Source: an uncultured Granulosicoccaceae bacterium (lineage in GTDB: Bacteria > Pseudomonadota > Gammaproteobacteria > Granulosicoccales > Granulosicoccaceae). Taken from it: a stretch of 45,466 nt of DNA. Shown piece after piece: positions 16,977-25,577 of the stretch. The notes below the pieces were generated by a model. The model saw only the letters and a program-made list of their open reading frames with translations. It searched no databases and had not been told where the DNA came from. Every line of letters starts with the position of its first letter. Position 1 is the first letter of the stretch. Where the stretch lies: the NCBI GenBank assembly GCA_938028465.1, contig CALJAA010000007.1, positions 1 to 45,466 on the forward strand, given 5' to 3'. The position numbers were made by a program, and so were the translations under genes.

Positions 16977-17939
16977 TTACAGGCCTAACCAGCTATCAAC
17001 TCGATCAGAGTTAGCTGCAACCCATTCCTTAGCAACCGTTGCTGCATCTTTTCCACCTTCAATTTGGAAAGCAAAATCAGATACAGTTTCACCATCAAGT
17101 GCGATGTTAGCTAGAAGTTCTGCAATGATTGGTGAACGATCAGCCAACGAGTTTGAGTAAGCAATCTGTACTTGCTTAAGCGCATCTTCGGTCATAACCT
17201 TAGAATTTTTAAACCAATCCGGGTCATCGGACGGTTGAATGGCAATATACTTTTCAGCATCAAACGCTGGCTCTTCTAAACGAACAATGTCGTGTTGAAA
17301 CCAAATCGCATGAGGCGAATAGCAGTAAAACGCATAGCCTGAATCTTTACGGATGGTATCACCAACCGTTGCTGTCATAACCGCTTGGTCAGCACGGATA
17401 GGCTCCATAAACGGCATGAGGCCATAGTCACGAACCTTCACTTCGTTTACGTTAGCTGATGCCCAACCTGGCGCACCGATCCAAATCTCGCCTTTACCGT
17501 TACCATCGTTATCCATCAATTTAGCCACTTCTGGACGAGCCAAATCAAAGATAGACGTTACATTGTTAGCTTCTGAAAATTTACGAGATACGCAAAAGCT
17601 TTGCTTACCTTCGTAAGAATTTTCAGACAGCGTTACAGAACCTGCACCGTCTACATACTTTTTAGTGAAACTCTCTTGGTTTGGCAGCCATACATCGGGA
17701 TGCACATCAATGTCGCCTTTACCTTGGTCCATCGCTTGGAAAATACTAGCGTTGTTACCAGGCACAAGGTTAGCTTCGCCACCAATACGCGTAGTGACGA
17801 CTTCGGCAATCAAATGTGCAATTGCTTGCGCACCAGTCCAAGCAGGAGCACCAATGTTAACTTTCTCAGCGGCACTCGCTACGCCCACTGACAATGTCAG
17901 CGACGCAACAGCTGCGGTTTTTAAAATCGTACGTTTCAT
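16977..17939 (-). CDS. Glycine-betaine-type ABC binding protein
   Basis: A 320-residue OpuAC-family periplasmic binding protein with a Sec signal peptide cut near GVASAAE. GGAGAAAG gives a strong ribosome-binding site. Family features include the early GAPAWTGAQAIAHL segment, DVHPDVWLPNQ, and GAPGWASANVNE, with tryptophans placed for cation-pi binding of a quaternary amine. It is only distantly similar to the binding protein at 9542-10549. First gene of the minus-strand importer. The hydrolase gene upstream ends 72 bases before it on the same strand and may be co-transcribed. Confidence 0.88.
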   Translation of the reverse strand: MKRTILKTAAVASLTLSVGVASAAEKVNIGAPAWTGAQAIAHLIAEVVTTRIGGEANLVPGNNASIFQAMDQGKGDIDVHPDVWLPNQESFTKKYVDGAGSVTLSENSYEGKQSFCVSRKFSEANNVTSIFDLARPEVAKLMDNDGNGKGEIWIGAPGWASANVNEVKVRDYGLMPFMEPIRADQAVMTATVGDTIRKDSGYAFYCYSPHAIWFQHDIVRLEEPAFDAEKYIAIQPSDDPDWFKNSKVMTEDALKQVQIAYSNSLADRSPIIAELLANIALDGETVSDFAFQIEGGKDAATVAKEWVAANSDRVDSWLGL

Positions 17940-18011
17940 TCTTCTTTCTCCGTTATTTTTTCGCGCTGCCGAATCACGCGAAAGCTGTTGTCGCCCTTAA
18001 GGCTCCTCCGG

Positions 18012-18806
18012 TCATACTGGTTTCGGCAAAAAATTCTCTAAAATAGCATTAAATATTTCTGGTTTTTCCATGTGAGCGTTATGCCCAGAATTTGGCATTA
18101 CTGCAAGGCTACTATTTTCAATGCCATGCCATAATGCAGCAGGTTGATCCCAACCATAAGAGCGATCACGATCTCCCCACAACACTAACGTGGGCTGCTT
18201 AATGGCGGCTAAAGCGCTCCTACCATCCCATGTTTCCATCGCCGTTAACCCACTTAACGCAGTAGCCTCGGATACGCCAGCGCCCAGCTCACAACATAAG
18301 TCATAGCCTTCGGCTTGATCACCGGCGGTAAACCATTTACTAGCGATCTCTTTTGCGGTCGGTGCCACGCCTTGTGCTAAAAACCGCTTGCGTGATTCAT
18401 CAATTGTCTCAAACCGATCAGGCAGCACGCCTTGCGGCCCAGTGCCAAAACAGATAAGGCTTTTAACCCTATCAGGCGCGTTCGCAGTCATTTGCTGAAC
18501 AATCATGCCACCCATCGAATGCCCAAGCAGATGGAACTGCTCAACACCGATATCACTTAATAGCGTGAGTAGTTCATTGGCAAAACCATTAACTGATGTC
18601 TCTGAACTCAGGCTGCTATTACTGCCGTAGCCACACAGCTCAGGCGCGATAACATCAAAGTGTTTACTTAAGGTATCAATTTGTGAGGCCCACATAGGCG
18701 CGCCGCCCAAAAAGCCATGCACCAACACCAATGGCTCACCCGAGCCCTGCCGGAGATAGTACTGCGTGGCGGGTTTTTGCTCCGCGGTGTTAGTTGCCTT
18801 ACTCAT
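18012..18806 (-). CDS. Alpha/beta hydrolase
   Basis: A 264-residue alpha/beta-hydrolase-fold protein. The nucleophile elbow GHSMGG (near residue 95) carries the catalytic Ser, the acid is in LWGDRDRS, and the histidine in NSGHNAHMEKP. The oxyanion-side motif HGFLGGAP is near the N-terminus. The soluble cytoplasmic form resembles esterases or enol-lactone hydrolases (PcaD-like). A LysR gene is divergent from it with 113 bases between starts and may control it. Substrate unknown. Confidence 0.85.
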   Translation of the reverse strand: MSKATNTAEQKPATQYYLRQGSGEPLVLVHGFLGGAPMWASQIDTLSKHFDVIAPELCGYGSNSSLSSETSVNGFANELLTLLSDIGVEQFHLLGHSMGGMIVQQMTANAPDRVKSLICFGTGPQGVLPDRFETIDESRKRFLAQGVAPTAKEIASKWFTAGDQAEGYDLCCELGAGVSEATALSGLTAMETWDGRSALAAIKQPTLVLWGDRDRSYGWDQPAALWHGIENSSLAVMPNSGHNAHMEKPEIFNAILENFLPKPV

Positions 18807-18919
18807 CTACACAGCATATGCGCCTCAGTGGATGTCATGCAATTCAAACCTGACATGAAGTTATTCCGATTTTGCATAACTTGGCCAAACCGTGTAGATT
18901 ATCCACTGGGAGGCCATAA

Positions 18920-19807
18920 ATGGACCTAAATTGGTTACGTGATTTTATCTGCCTCGGGCGCACGCTCAGTTTCACGCGAGCAGCAGAAGAGCGCAACATT
19001 ACACAATCCGCATTCAGTAGGCGGATAAAGTCGCTGGAGAGTTGGACAGGTGTAGCGTTGATCGATCGTGCGAGCTTTCCCGTGAAGCTAACGCCTGAAG
19101 GTGAGCAGTTTTTACCAGTAGCCAAAGATGCGGTGGTGCAGTTACTCGGAGCGCGCCAAGCCATTCGTGATCAAGATATAGGTGATCATCCCTTCTTGCG
19201 TTTCGCCGTGCTACACACCATTTCGGTCAACTTTCTGGCCGCAAAAATTGAGGAGCTGGAACACAGCATCGCTAACCTTCGTACTCGAGTAATATCCGAT
19301 AGCTTAAGTACGTGTTGCCAATTGCTTTCTGATGGGGCTTGTGACTTTTTACTGTGCTATCGACACCCTGGCAGCGCCCTCGTATTAGATGAGAGCCAAT
19401 TTTCTCGTAAAGACATCGCCATAGATAAACTCATGCCCGTTGCTCAAACCAACAAGACAAAAATAGAAAAATGGGCGCTACCCGGTACTGCTCAATCTCA
19501 CCTGCCCTACCTTGCTTATGATCGCGCGTCTTTTTTAGGCAGTGTTGTAGAACACATCACTAGCAATCGTTCCACTCACTTTGATATTCGTTACGTTGAT
19601 AGCTTGGTTGAAGCAATCAAACGTCGCACATTATCCGGCGGTGGAATCGCATGGCTTCCACACTCATCTGTAAAATCTGAACTAGCCAGTGGCGAACTCA
19701 CCATCATTGGCGATGACAGCTGGGAGACTACGATGGACTTATCTCTTTTTTGCTCACCCGATAGGCTTGATTCAATAGGCATGCAGTTGTGGGATAGCTT
19801 CGATTAA
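18920..19807 (+). CDS. LysR-family transcriptional regulator
   Basis: A 295-residue LysR regulator with an N-terminal winged helix-turn-helix at about residues 1-60 (LSFTRAAEERNITQSAFSRR) and a C-terminal ligand-binding domain. GGAGG lies 7 bases before the ATG. It is divergent from the hydrolase at 18012-18806, the usual LysR arrangement, so that gene and possibly the importer genes after it are likely targets. The inducer is unknown. Confidence 0.92.
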   Translation: MDLNWLRDFICLGRTLSFTRAAEERNITQSAFSRRIKSLESWTGVALIDRASFPVKLTPEGEQFLPVAKDAVVQLLGARQAIRDQDIGDHPFLRFAVLHTISVNFLAAKIEELEHSIANLRTRVISDSLSTCCQLLSDGACDFLLCYRHPGSALVLDESQFSRKDIAIDKLMPVAQTNKTKIEKWALPGTAQSHLPYLAYDRASFLGSVVEHITSNRSTHFDIRYVDSLVEAIKRRTLSGGGIAWLPHSSVKSELASGELTIIGDDSWETTMDLSLFCSPDRLDSIGMQLWDSFD

Positions 19808-19814
19808 CCTTCGC

Positions 19815-20600
19815 CTAAACCAACCCATCCTCATAACGACAAAACTGCACGTATTGCATCGTTACATCCATATTAGCAATGGTTAGCGCGCCAATTGATG
19901 GCGCTTCTTCGCTTGGTTTAAACGTCTTCCAATCCCACGCTGGTTGCGGCGCAGGCGCTTGGAACAGCACCGAACGCATCGTGGCAAACGGGATACCTTT
20001 AATCGTACCTACAATCGGCCTGTGTACATGGCCTATAAAAAGATGTCTCACATTTGAATGATCTGATAGCAACTCAAGTAGCGCATCACTCTCCACTAGA
20101 TTTTCAGTATCTTGGATCGGTAACCCCAACTTCATTGGCGGGTGATGCATAAACAGATAAGCAGGCGTTTCTCCCAGCGCATCAAGCCGCTCAGTCAACC
20201 AACCCAAACGCTTACTACAAAATTCTCCTTCATCCGAACCTGCCTTTAGGGTATCGAGACAAATTATCTCGCCTTCAGATGTGCTAATCGAATATTGAAC
20301 AAAGTCTTGCATGCAGTTGTTAGGCAACGTAAACGCATCTTTAAAAAGTACTCGATCATCGTGATTGCCCACCATAGGAAAAAACGGCATTGCTAATTGG
20401 GATAAGCTTTCCGATACGGCTGCGTAGTCTTCTACTGTCCCTCTGTTAACCATATCGCCGGATATAATACAAAGCTCGCTATCCTTATAAAAACGATTGA
20501 CGTGCTCAATAGCAGAGCCCAGCCCAGCTTTAGGGTCATGCCCTAACACATCGCCATTAGCGGCGTAGTGTAAATCAGACATCCAGATTGCTTTTAACAT
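19815..20600 (-). CDS. Metallophosphoesterase, CpdA-like
   Basis: A 261-residue calcineurin-type phosphoesterase with the full metal-binding set: DLH (9-11), GDMVNRG, GNHDD, HHPP and GHVHRP. The pattern fits class III cyclic-nucleotide phosphodiesterases such as CpdA, which cleave cAMP; other phosphodiesters are possible. A cAMP role would be notable given the cNMP-binding proteins at 40.7-45.5 kb, but that link is inference over 20 kb. It converges on the LysR gene, with 7 bases between stops. Confidence 0.82.
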   Translation of the reverse strand: MLKAIWMSDLHYAANGDVLGHDPKAGLGSAIEHVNRFYKDSELCIISGDMVNRGTVEDYAAVSESLSQLAMPFFPMVGNHDDRVLFKDAFTLPNNCMQDFVQYSISTSEGEIICLDTLKAGSDEGEFCSKRLGWLTERLDALGETPAYLFMHHPPMKLGLPIQDTENLVESDALLELLSDHSNVRHLFIGHVHRPIVGTIKGIPFATMRSVLFQAPAPQPAWDWKTFKPSEEAPSIGALTIANMDVTMQYVQFCRYEDGLV

Positions 20601-20650
20601 TGCGCGATACTCTTAATAAAATGACTTTACTTAGCGCGGCATAGTTTGGT

Positions 20651-21049
20651 TCAACCTGGCTTGTTGCCTTTGTGCTGAGTGTAACTATCCGTAATGGAAT
20701 ACCAGGATGCTTTTGAATCAGTAAAGATATGAAACTGCTTATCACAGGTGAATGGGGTGGTAACCGTGCCTAAACGCAGTCGCTTTATATTGGGTAATTC
20801 AGTTTTCGCACTGTACAGTGCGCTACCACAATGCTCACAAAATGCGCGCACCTTGGTTTCACTACTTTGAAACGTTTTAATATGCTCAGCGCCGGAAAAG
20901 CTTAAGCGTCCATCATCAACGGGGCTAACAGCTGCAAATGCGCTGCCTTGCGCCAACCGACATTGCTCACAATGACACATCGATATCTCTGTTATCTCAC
21001 CGTCGTACTGGTAACGAACCTTACCGCAAGCACATCTGCCTTCAATCAT
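20651..21049 (-). CDS. GFA family zinc-binding protein
   Basis: A 132-residue protein of the glutathione-dependent formaldehyde-activating (GFA) family. Zinc-binding cysteines are seen in CACGK, CHCEQC and FCEHCGS, in the family order. GGAGC precedes the ATG. These proteins are mostly uncharacterised; the founding member forms S-hydroxymethylglutathione. It starts 50 bases upstream of the metallophosphoesterase gene on the same strand. Confidence 0.88.
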   Translation of the reverse strand: MIEGRCACGKVRYQYDGEITEISMCHCEQCRLAQGSAFAAVSPVDDGRLSFSGAEHIKTFQSSETKVRAFCEHCGSALYSAKTELPNIKRLRLGTVTTPFTCDKQFHIFTDSKASWYSITDSYTQHKGNKPG

Positions 21050-21211
21050 TGTTGTTGCTCCGACCTAAATGGCTTCTATACGAGATCATCCGTTGAGCCT
21101 GTTGGAATGTTAGGCTGGTGTAACATGAACCATCCGGCCCTGTTCTAAACCGCCCTCATGGTGAGTTACTACTATACAAGGTCTACAAATAAGATTAAAT
21201 AAGGAATCACC

Positions 21212-21568
21212 ATGCCTAAGTACCTATGCATCCAACGCAGTCAAAAGCGGACAAGCGATACTCCACCGCCGGAAAAGCCTACGCCTGAAAAAATGAAGCA
21301 GATGATGCTGAACTTTAAAACATGGCAAGACAAATATCAAAACCAGATAGTCGATATGGGCGGCCCACTTGCGGGTGGTTCTAAGGTAGTCACATCCGAT
21401 AGCGTAAGCGAAGGCCCTTTTGAAGGTGGCGACGAGATCGCAGGTGGGTTTATGATAGTCGAGGCTGAGAGCATCGATGAAGCAGCACAGCTTGCGCAAG
21501 AAAGCCCAGGCGTTATTGCAGCAGGTTCCAGCGTTGAAGTAAGAGAAATAAGGTCCATGGGCGGATAG
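21212..21568 (+). CDS. YCII-related (DGPF) domain protein
   Basis: A 118-residue protein with the YCII/DGPF dimeric alpha-beta fold, seen in the MPKYLCIQR start, the GGPLAGGSKVV strand and the GGFMIVEAESIDEAAQLA segment that ends the domain. AAGGA lies 7 bases before the ATG. It is followed after 4 bases by a PNPOx-like gene, so the two form an operon. Function of this branch is unknown. Confidence 0.85.
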   Translation: MPKYLCIQRSQKRTSDTPPPEKPTPEKMKQMMLNFKTWQDKYQNQIVDMGGPLAGGSKVVTSDSVSEGPFEGGDEIAGGFMIVEAESIDEAAQLAQESPGVIAAGSSVEVREIRSMGG

Positions 21569-21572
21569 AAGC

Positions 21573-22190
21573 ATGGAGAACTACGCCGACATCCTATTCA
21601 TTAACGAAGTTCGCGCACTGCAAGAGCTGGACGGCACAGCAGAAAAGTACCAACAGTTTTACCCAGAGCGTACAAAAGAATCATTAGATGATGCGGATAA
21701 ACACTTTATAGAAAGCAGAGAGAGTTTTTACATTGCGTCTGTTTCTTCAACGGGTTGGCCATACGTGCAACACCGAGGAGGACCAAAAGGATTTTTAAAA
21801 CTCATTGCCAACAACAAGCTTGGCTTTATCGATTACCCCGGTAACAGGCAGTTCATCACCATGGGGCACTCGGAGAGTGATGACAGAGTCGCATTGTTTC
21901 TGATGGATTACGAAAGACGTGCTCGAATGAAGTTACTTGGTAAATTAACCATGCAGCACGCAAAAGATGCGGACGCTGAACTGCGCGATCAACTAATGAC
22001 GCCAGGCCAGCCGCGTGTCGATAGAGTGGCTACAATTGATATCGTAGCCATCGACTGGAACTGCCCTAAGTACATTCCAACACTGTATTCAGAAGACGCC
22101 ATCAAGAAAGTAGTTGATGCGACAGTCAAACCCTTGATCGAGGAAAACGAATTACTTAAAGCAGAGCTTGCAAAGCACAAAAACGCTTGA
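21573..22190 (+). CDS. PNPOx-like flavin-binding family protein
   Basis: A 205-residue protein of the pyridoxamine-phosphate-oxidase-like split-barrel fold: FYIASVSSTGWPYVQHRGGP and NRQFITMGHSESDDRVALF are the typical FMN-contact strands. The C-terminal 30 residues are a charged helix. The gene starts 4 bases after the YCII gene, with GGA in the gap as ribosome-binding site. It resembles general-stress or unassigned flavin proteins, not PdxH itself. Confidence 0.82.
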   Translation: MENYADILFINEVRALQELDGTAEKYQQFYPERTKESLDDADKHFIESRESFYIASVSSTGWPYVQHRGGPKGFLKLIANNKLGFIDYPGNRQFITMGHSESDDRVALFLMDYERRARMKLLGKLTMQHAKDADAELRDQLMTPGQPRVDRVATIDIVAIDWNCPKYIPTLYSEDAIKKVVDATVKPLIEENELLKAELAKHKNA

Positions 22191-22214
22191 CTCACGTTAG
22201 GCTAATGCACAGAG

Positions 22215-22508
22215 CTAGCCGTCAAAGCCTTCCACAATTAGCACATCCGAGTCAGCATTTGCATTACGCAATGCTTTTGCTTTTTGATACTCAGGACTAT
22301 TGTAAGCAGCCAGTGCCGTTTCATAATCTTTAAATTCAACTATCACATTGCGCATACGGTTTAGCCCTTCCATATCTTCGCAACGCCCACCCCGTACCAC
22401 AAATTTAGCACCATATTTTTCATACACCGGTGCGCCTGCTTTAAGATAATCCGGGTAGCTTTCTTCGTTTGTGACTGTAACTCGCGCAACCCAATAGCCC
22501 TTCGCCAT
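22215..22508 (-). CDS. DUF1330 family protein
   Basis: A 97-residue protein with the DUF1330 ferredoxin-like fold: KGYWVARVTVTNEESYPDYL at the start, RNVIVEFKDYETALAAYNSPEYQKA in two halves (VIVEFKDYETA, then YNSPEYQKA) and a closing LIVEGFDG. AAGGAAG precedes the ATG. These small proteins are uncharacterised; the fold is shared with antibiotic-biosynthesis monooxygenase-like dimers. Confidence 0.88.
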   Translation of the reverse strand: MAKGYWVARVTVTNEESYPDYLKAGAPVYEKYGAKFVVRGGRCEDMEGLNRMRNVIVEFKDYETALAAYNSPEYQKAKALRNANADSDVLIVEGFDG

Positions 22509-22696
22509 GCTTTTCTTCCTTTATAATTAATAGATAACAGAAATCGTTATTCGGATTATCATGCAGTTAGTGTCGTCTTGCAATTGCTGTTGTCGCCCAA
22601 TGCGATGCAAATCGTGCATTAACTTATCACGCCGGTTGACAAGACAATCCCAAACCACTAGATTTAAACCATGACTTGCTCTACTCACGCGCTTAT

Positions 22697-22722
22697 AAAA
22701 AAACCCGTTGCATCTAAACGGG
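22697..22722 (-). terminator. Minus-strand terminator with no obvious gene
   Basis: CCCGTT at 22704-22709 pairs with AACGGG at 22717-22722. On the minus strand the hairpin is followed by seven T residues, a good terminator shape. No minus-strand gene lies upstream of it, so the transcript it would end is unknown. Confidence 0.6.
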
Positions 22723-22785
22723 CGTTATTTGCGCCTAAACAGGTCGCTCGCATGTAGGCAGCAGGTCAAATACGCAACACCCATA

Positions 22786-22822
22786 AACCTCGATAGCCTA
22801 TAGCGGCTTCCGAGGTTTTTTG
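22786..22822 (+). terminator. Terminator-like hairpin in the dapA leader
   Basis: AACCTCG at 22786-22792 pairs with CGAGGTT at 22811-22817, with a possible inner AGCC/GGCT pairing, followed by a T-run. It lies 43 bases before the dapA-like start on the coding strand, so it could attenuate that gene or end a short leader RNA. Confidence 0.7.
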
Positions 22823-22865
22823 CATTCTGGAGCTCTATTTGGTTGTCACTCATCAGGAGACAACT

Positions 22866-23750
22866 ATGCACAGCAGTATGTTTAAAGGTTCTTTCGTCGC
22901 CCTCGTCACCCCGTTTAATAACGATGGCGTGGATGAAAAAGCGCTAGCAAAGCTCGTTCGGTTTCATCTAGACAACGGCACTCATGGCATCGTGCCTATG
23001 GGCACCACAGGTGAATCACCTACGGTATCTCAACGAGAACACGAACGGGTGATTGCAATAGTGACTGCTGAAGTAGGCAAACAAGTACCGATCATCGCAG
23101 GAGCTGGATCTAACAACCCAATCGAAGCAATTACCTACACAAAATACGCAGCCTCAGTTGGTGCCGATGCCGCACTGCATGTTATGGGCTATTACAACCG
23201 GCCGAATCAAGAAGGGATCTACCAGCACTTCAAAGCACTAGACGCCAACACCACACTGCCAATCTTTGCGTATAACGTAGCGGCGCGCGCAGTAATCGAT
23301 ATCTTGCCTGCGACAATGGCACGCCTAGCAACCTTACCTAGCGTTATCGGTGTAAAGGATGCAAGTTGCGATATCTCAAGGCCTGTAAAAGAGCGCTTAT
23401 TAATTGATAAGGATTTTTGTTTCTTATCAGGTGAGGACCCCACTACAGTTGCCTATAACGCTCAAGGCGGACAAGGTTGCATTTCAGTTACAGCCAACAT
23501 TGCGCCTAAACACTGCGCGCAGATGCAAGAGGCTTGCTTGAATCAAAATTTCCAGGAAGCACTCAGCATTCAACTAAAGCTCATGCCATTGCATGAAGCC
23601 TTATTCGCAGAACCTAGCCCAGCAGGTGCGAAATACGCTTGCTCACTATTAGGGTTATGCGAACCCACATGCAGGCTACCCATTGTTGAATTATCGGATA
23701 CTACAAAAGCCACCATCAAAAATGAAATGAAAAAGCTGGGATTAATCTAA
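22866..23750 (+). CDS. dapA: 4-hydroxy-tetrahydrodipicolinate synthase (DapA-like)
   Basis: A 294-residue class I aldolase-type lyase. The ATG at 22866 has CAGGAG upstream; a TTG at 22839 would add nine residues. Residues equivalent to the DapA active site are present: Thr47-Thr48 in GTTGES, Tyr110 in GYYNRP, Tyr136 in AYNVAAR with Arg141 in the substrate carboxylate position, and the Schiff-base Lys164 in GVKDAS. It would condense pyruvate with aspartate semialdehyde in lysine and peptidoglycan-precursor synthesis. Other lyases of the family remain possible, but Arg141 argues for DapA. The hairpin at 22786-22822 suggests control by attenuation. Confidence 0.88.
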   Translation: MHSSMFKGSFVALVTPFNNDGVDEKALAKLVRFHLDNGTHGIVPMGTTGESPTVSQREHERVIAIVTAEVGKQVPIIAGAGSNNPIEAITYTKYAASVGADAALHVMGYYNRPNQEGIYQHFKALDANTTLPIFAYNVAARAVIDILPATMARLATLPSVIGVKDASCDISRPVKERLLIDKDFCFLSGEDPTTVAYNAQGGQGCISVTANIAPKHCAQMQEACLNQNFQEALSIQLKLMPLHEALFAEPSPAGAKYACSLLGLCEPTCRLPIVELSDTTKATIKNEMKKLGLI

Positions 23751-23765
23751 ACTACCAATGGCTTT

Positions 23766-23797
23766 GCCAACAGCCACGCATTAGCGTTGCTGTTGGC
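23766..23797. other. Stem-loop after the dapA-like gene
   Basis: GCCAACAGC pairs perfectly with GCTGTTGGC, and inside them ACGC pairs with GCGT over ATTA, giving 13 pairs with one mismatch. No T-run follows on either strand, so it is a weak terminator at best or an mRNA 3'-end structure. Confidence 0.6.
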
Positions 23798-23901
23798 TTA
23801 GCAGGCCGCGTTAGAAATCCTTAGCGTCGTGACATTTTCACACTGTTATACTCAATACATCAGTTTGCTAGACACTCCAACGCGAAGCCAGTATCGACAC
23901 A

Positions 23902-24684
23902 ATGAAATCTATACTCATACTTGAAGGTAATTCAAAAAGCCTAGCTGAGGAAGCTCGGAACCGGGTTGGTGTGACACCAGCAGAAAACTACGGGCGCGCA
24001 TTACAATCTCAGGACACGAGCGTTAGTTATAAAATAATCGCTCCTTATGAAACTCCATTACAAGAAGATGATTTAGACAATGTAGATGGCGTTGTGTTAA
24101 CTGGCTCTGGTGTTCCTTGGTCAGTCGACGCACCCGAGGCAGCCCCACTACGATCAGCCGTTACAAGTGTGTTTGATAGAGGCTTGCCGGTACTCGGGTC
24201 ATGCAACGGTATGCAACTAGCGGCTGTGATATTAGGTGGCAAAATTGGCGCATCACCAAATGGTATGGAGATTGGCCTCGCTCTAGAAATCAACCGTACA
24301 AACGAAGGTAGGCAACATCCTTTGCTTAAGAGTCGAGCAGATATCTATGCCGTGCCATGCGTACATCGCGATGAAGTTCAGAAGCTGCCAGAAAAAGCAA
24401 TCTTGCTTGCAGAAAACGCACACTCCCCGATACAGGCTTTTGCTTATGAGAGCGAAGGTGTTGATTTTTGGGGTATGCAATACCACCCAGAATTTACCGC
24501 AGCGTGGGTTGCAGACCTTATGCGAGCACCAGGAACGATCTGGCAGAACTCAGAGAAAGCCGATGCGCTTGATATTGCAGATACAGATCAAACAGCGGCA
24601 AGTGCTTTAGGAGTACGCGGTGATGACTTAACACCCGATGTTCGGATGACAGAACTGCGCAATTGGCTTGCGCATCTTAATTAA
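23902..24684 (+). CDS. Class I glutamine amidotransferase-like protein
   Basis: A 260-residue stand-alone GATase domain. The nucleophile elbow GSCNGMQ (Cys near residue 100) and the His-Glu pair in QYHPEF are intact, so glutaminase activity is plausible. It resembles the GMP-synthase-like amidotransferases of unassigned function and related gamma-glutamyl hydrolases. About 150 bases separate it from the dapA-like gene. The partner that would take the ammonia is not visible nearby. Confidence 0.82.
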   Translation: MKSILILEGNSKSLAEEARNRVGVTPAENYGRALQSQDTSVSYKIIAPYETPLQEDDLDNVDGVVLTGSGVPWSVDAPEAAPLRSAVTSVFDRGLPVLGSCNGMQLAAVILGGKIGASPNGMEIGLALEINRTNEGRQHPLLKSRADIYAVPCVHRDEVQKLPEKAILLAENAHSPIQAFAYESEGVDFWGMQYHPEFTAAWVADLMRAPGTIWQNSEKADALDIADTDQTAASALGVRGDDLTPDVRMTELRNWLAHLN

Positions 24685-24719
24685 GCCACTTAATTAAGCT
24701 ACTAAGCCAATCGCTGGGA

Positions 24720-25559
24720 TTAAATCTGCCTAACAGCACCCGATACGCGGATAGACGAACCAACTTCATCATCAATCTCAGCCCGTATTAATGAGCGTGA
24801 GCCCATGTCCTCACCCTGCACAATATCGATGGTACCTTTATGTGGCCACTTAATATCTCGTAAGTAACCCGCAAATGCGGCTGTAGCTGCACCTGTTGCT
24901 GGATCCTCCATAACGCCTCCAGATGCAAACGGGTTTCGGGTGTGGAACAACTGCTCACTTTCAGAAAACACGAACATCACAGTAACAAGCTTGGCCTTAT
25001 TCATAAATACACGGCCTTCATCTAGCGAGTACTTCATATTAGACAAGGCGCTTCGGGAATTTAAACCAATAATCAAGTGATTTGCGCCTCCATTAGCAAA
25101 CGCTGGTGGTATCGAGTTGTCGAGGTCGTCTTTTGAGTAACCAAACAGTTGGAGAGCATCAATCACCATCGCAGGATCGGCCGCTTGGGAATGAGTTGGC
25201 GGCGATTGCAAAGCTGCTGAGTACTCCCCTGACTGCATAAACCCCTCAACCGTTATTACCGCTTCATTCAATTGCAAGGTATAGACTCCGGTACCGTTAT
25301 TCATTGCAAGAGCCGCCCCGAGTGCAATAGTTGCATGGCCACAAAATGGCACCTCAGATTCAGGCGAGAAATAACGGACACGCCAGTTGTCACCCTTACT
25401 ATCACTCACGGGTTCAGCAAACGCAGTTTCTGAGTATCCAACATCAGCAGCAATGGATTGCATTGAAGCCACATCAGGGTGCTTGTCAGAAATATAAACG
25501 CCAGCTGGATTACCACCCATGTCGCCATCTGAAAATGAGGCAAGTCTAATTAAATCCAA
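24720..25559 (-). CDS. PhzF family isomerase/epimerase-like protein
   Basis: A 279-residue PhzF-family protein with the two-domain diaminopimelate-epimerase-like fold. Seen are the N-terminal GGNPAGV motif, the SETAF segment with the family catalytic Glu position, VPFCGHATIA and the C-terminal EDPATGAA (here MEDPATGAAT). The frame opens with a TTG at 25559, with AGGA upstream and no better start. Substrate unknown. A second PhzF gene lies at 33701-34501. Confidence 0.88.
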   Translation of the reverse strand: MDLIRLASFSDGDMGGNPAGVYISDKHPDVASMQSIAADVGYSETAFAEPVSDSKGDNWRVRYFSPESEVPFCGHATIALGAALAMNNGTGVYTLQLNEAVITVEGFMQSGEYSAALQSPPTHSQAADPAMVIDALQLFGYSKDDLDNSIPPAFANGGANHLIIGLNSRSALSNMKYSLDEGRVFMNKAKLVTVMFVFSESEQLFHTRNPFASGGVMEDPATGAATAAFAGYLRDIKWPHKGTIDIVQGEDMGSRSLIRAEIDDEVGSSIRVSGAVRQI

Positions 25560-25577
25560 TTTGATGGTAATCCTGTA

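Larger units (their letters stand above)
22509..22865. other. Intergenic region between DUF1330 and the dapA-like gene
   Basis: This 357-base gap lies between divergent genes. It holds a minus-strand-type terminator at 22697-22722 and a plus-strand terminator at 22786-22822, about 63 bases apart and pointing outwards. A 28-codon frame at 22671-22757 has no ribosome-binding site. No other gene is seen. Confidence 0.5.

Noticed and set aside
21109-22202. GTTAGGC at 21109-21115 and 22196-22202 as attC cores
   Set aside because: Neither has a matching RYYYAAC partner or hairpin-like arms at attC spacing, and they lie 16 kb from the integrase.
22671-22757. 28-codon frame with four Lys codons as a dapA leader peptide
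   Set aside because: There is no ribosome-binding site, and the paired Lys codons arise from the A-run of the minus-strand terminator; no competing hairpin set typical of attenuation was found.
24673-24704. Repeated CTTAATTAAG palindromes between the amidotransferase and PhzF genes
   Set aside because: Two short AT-rich palindromes between convergent genes; no T-run or longer stem, so no function can be argued.
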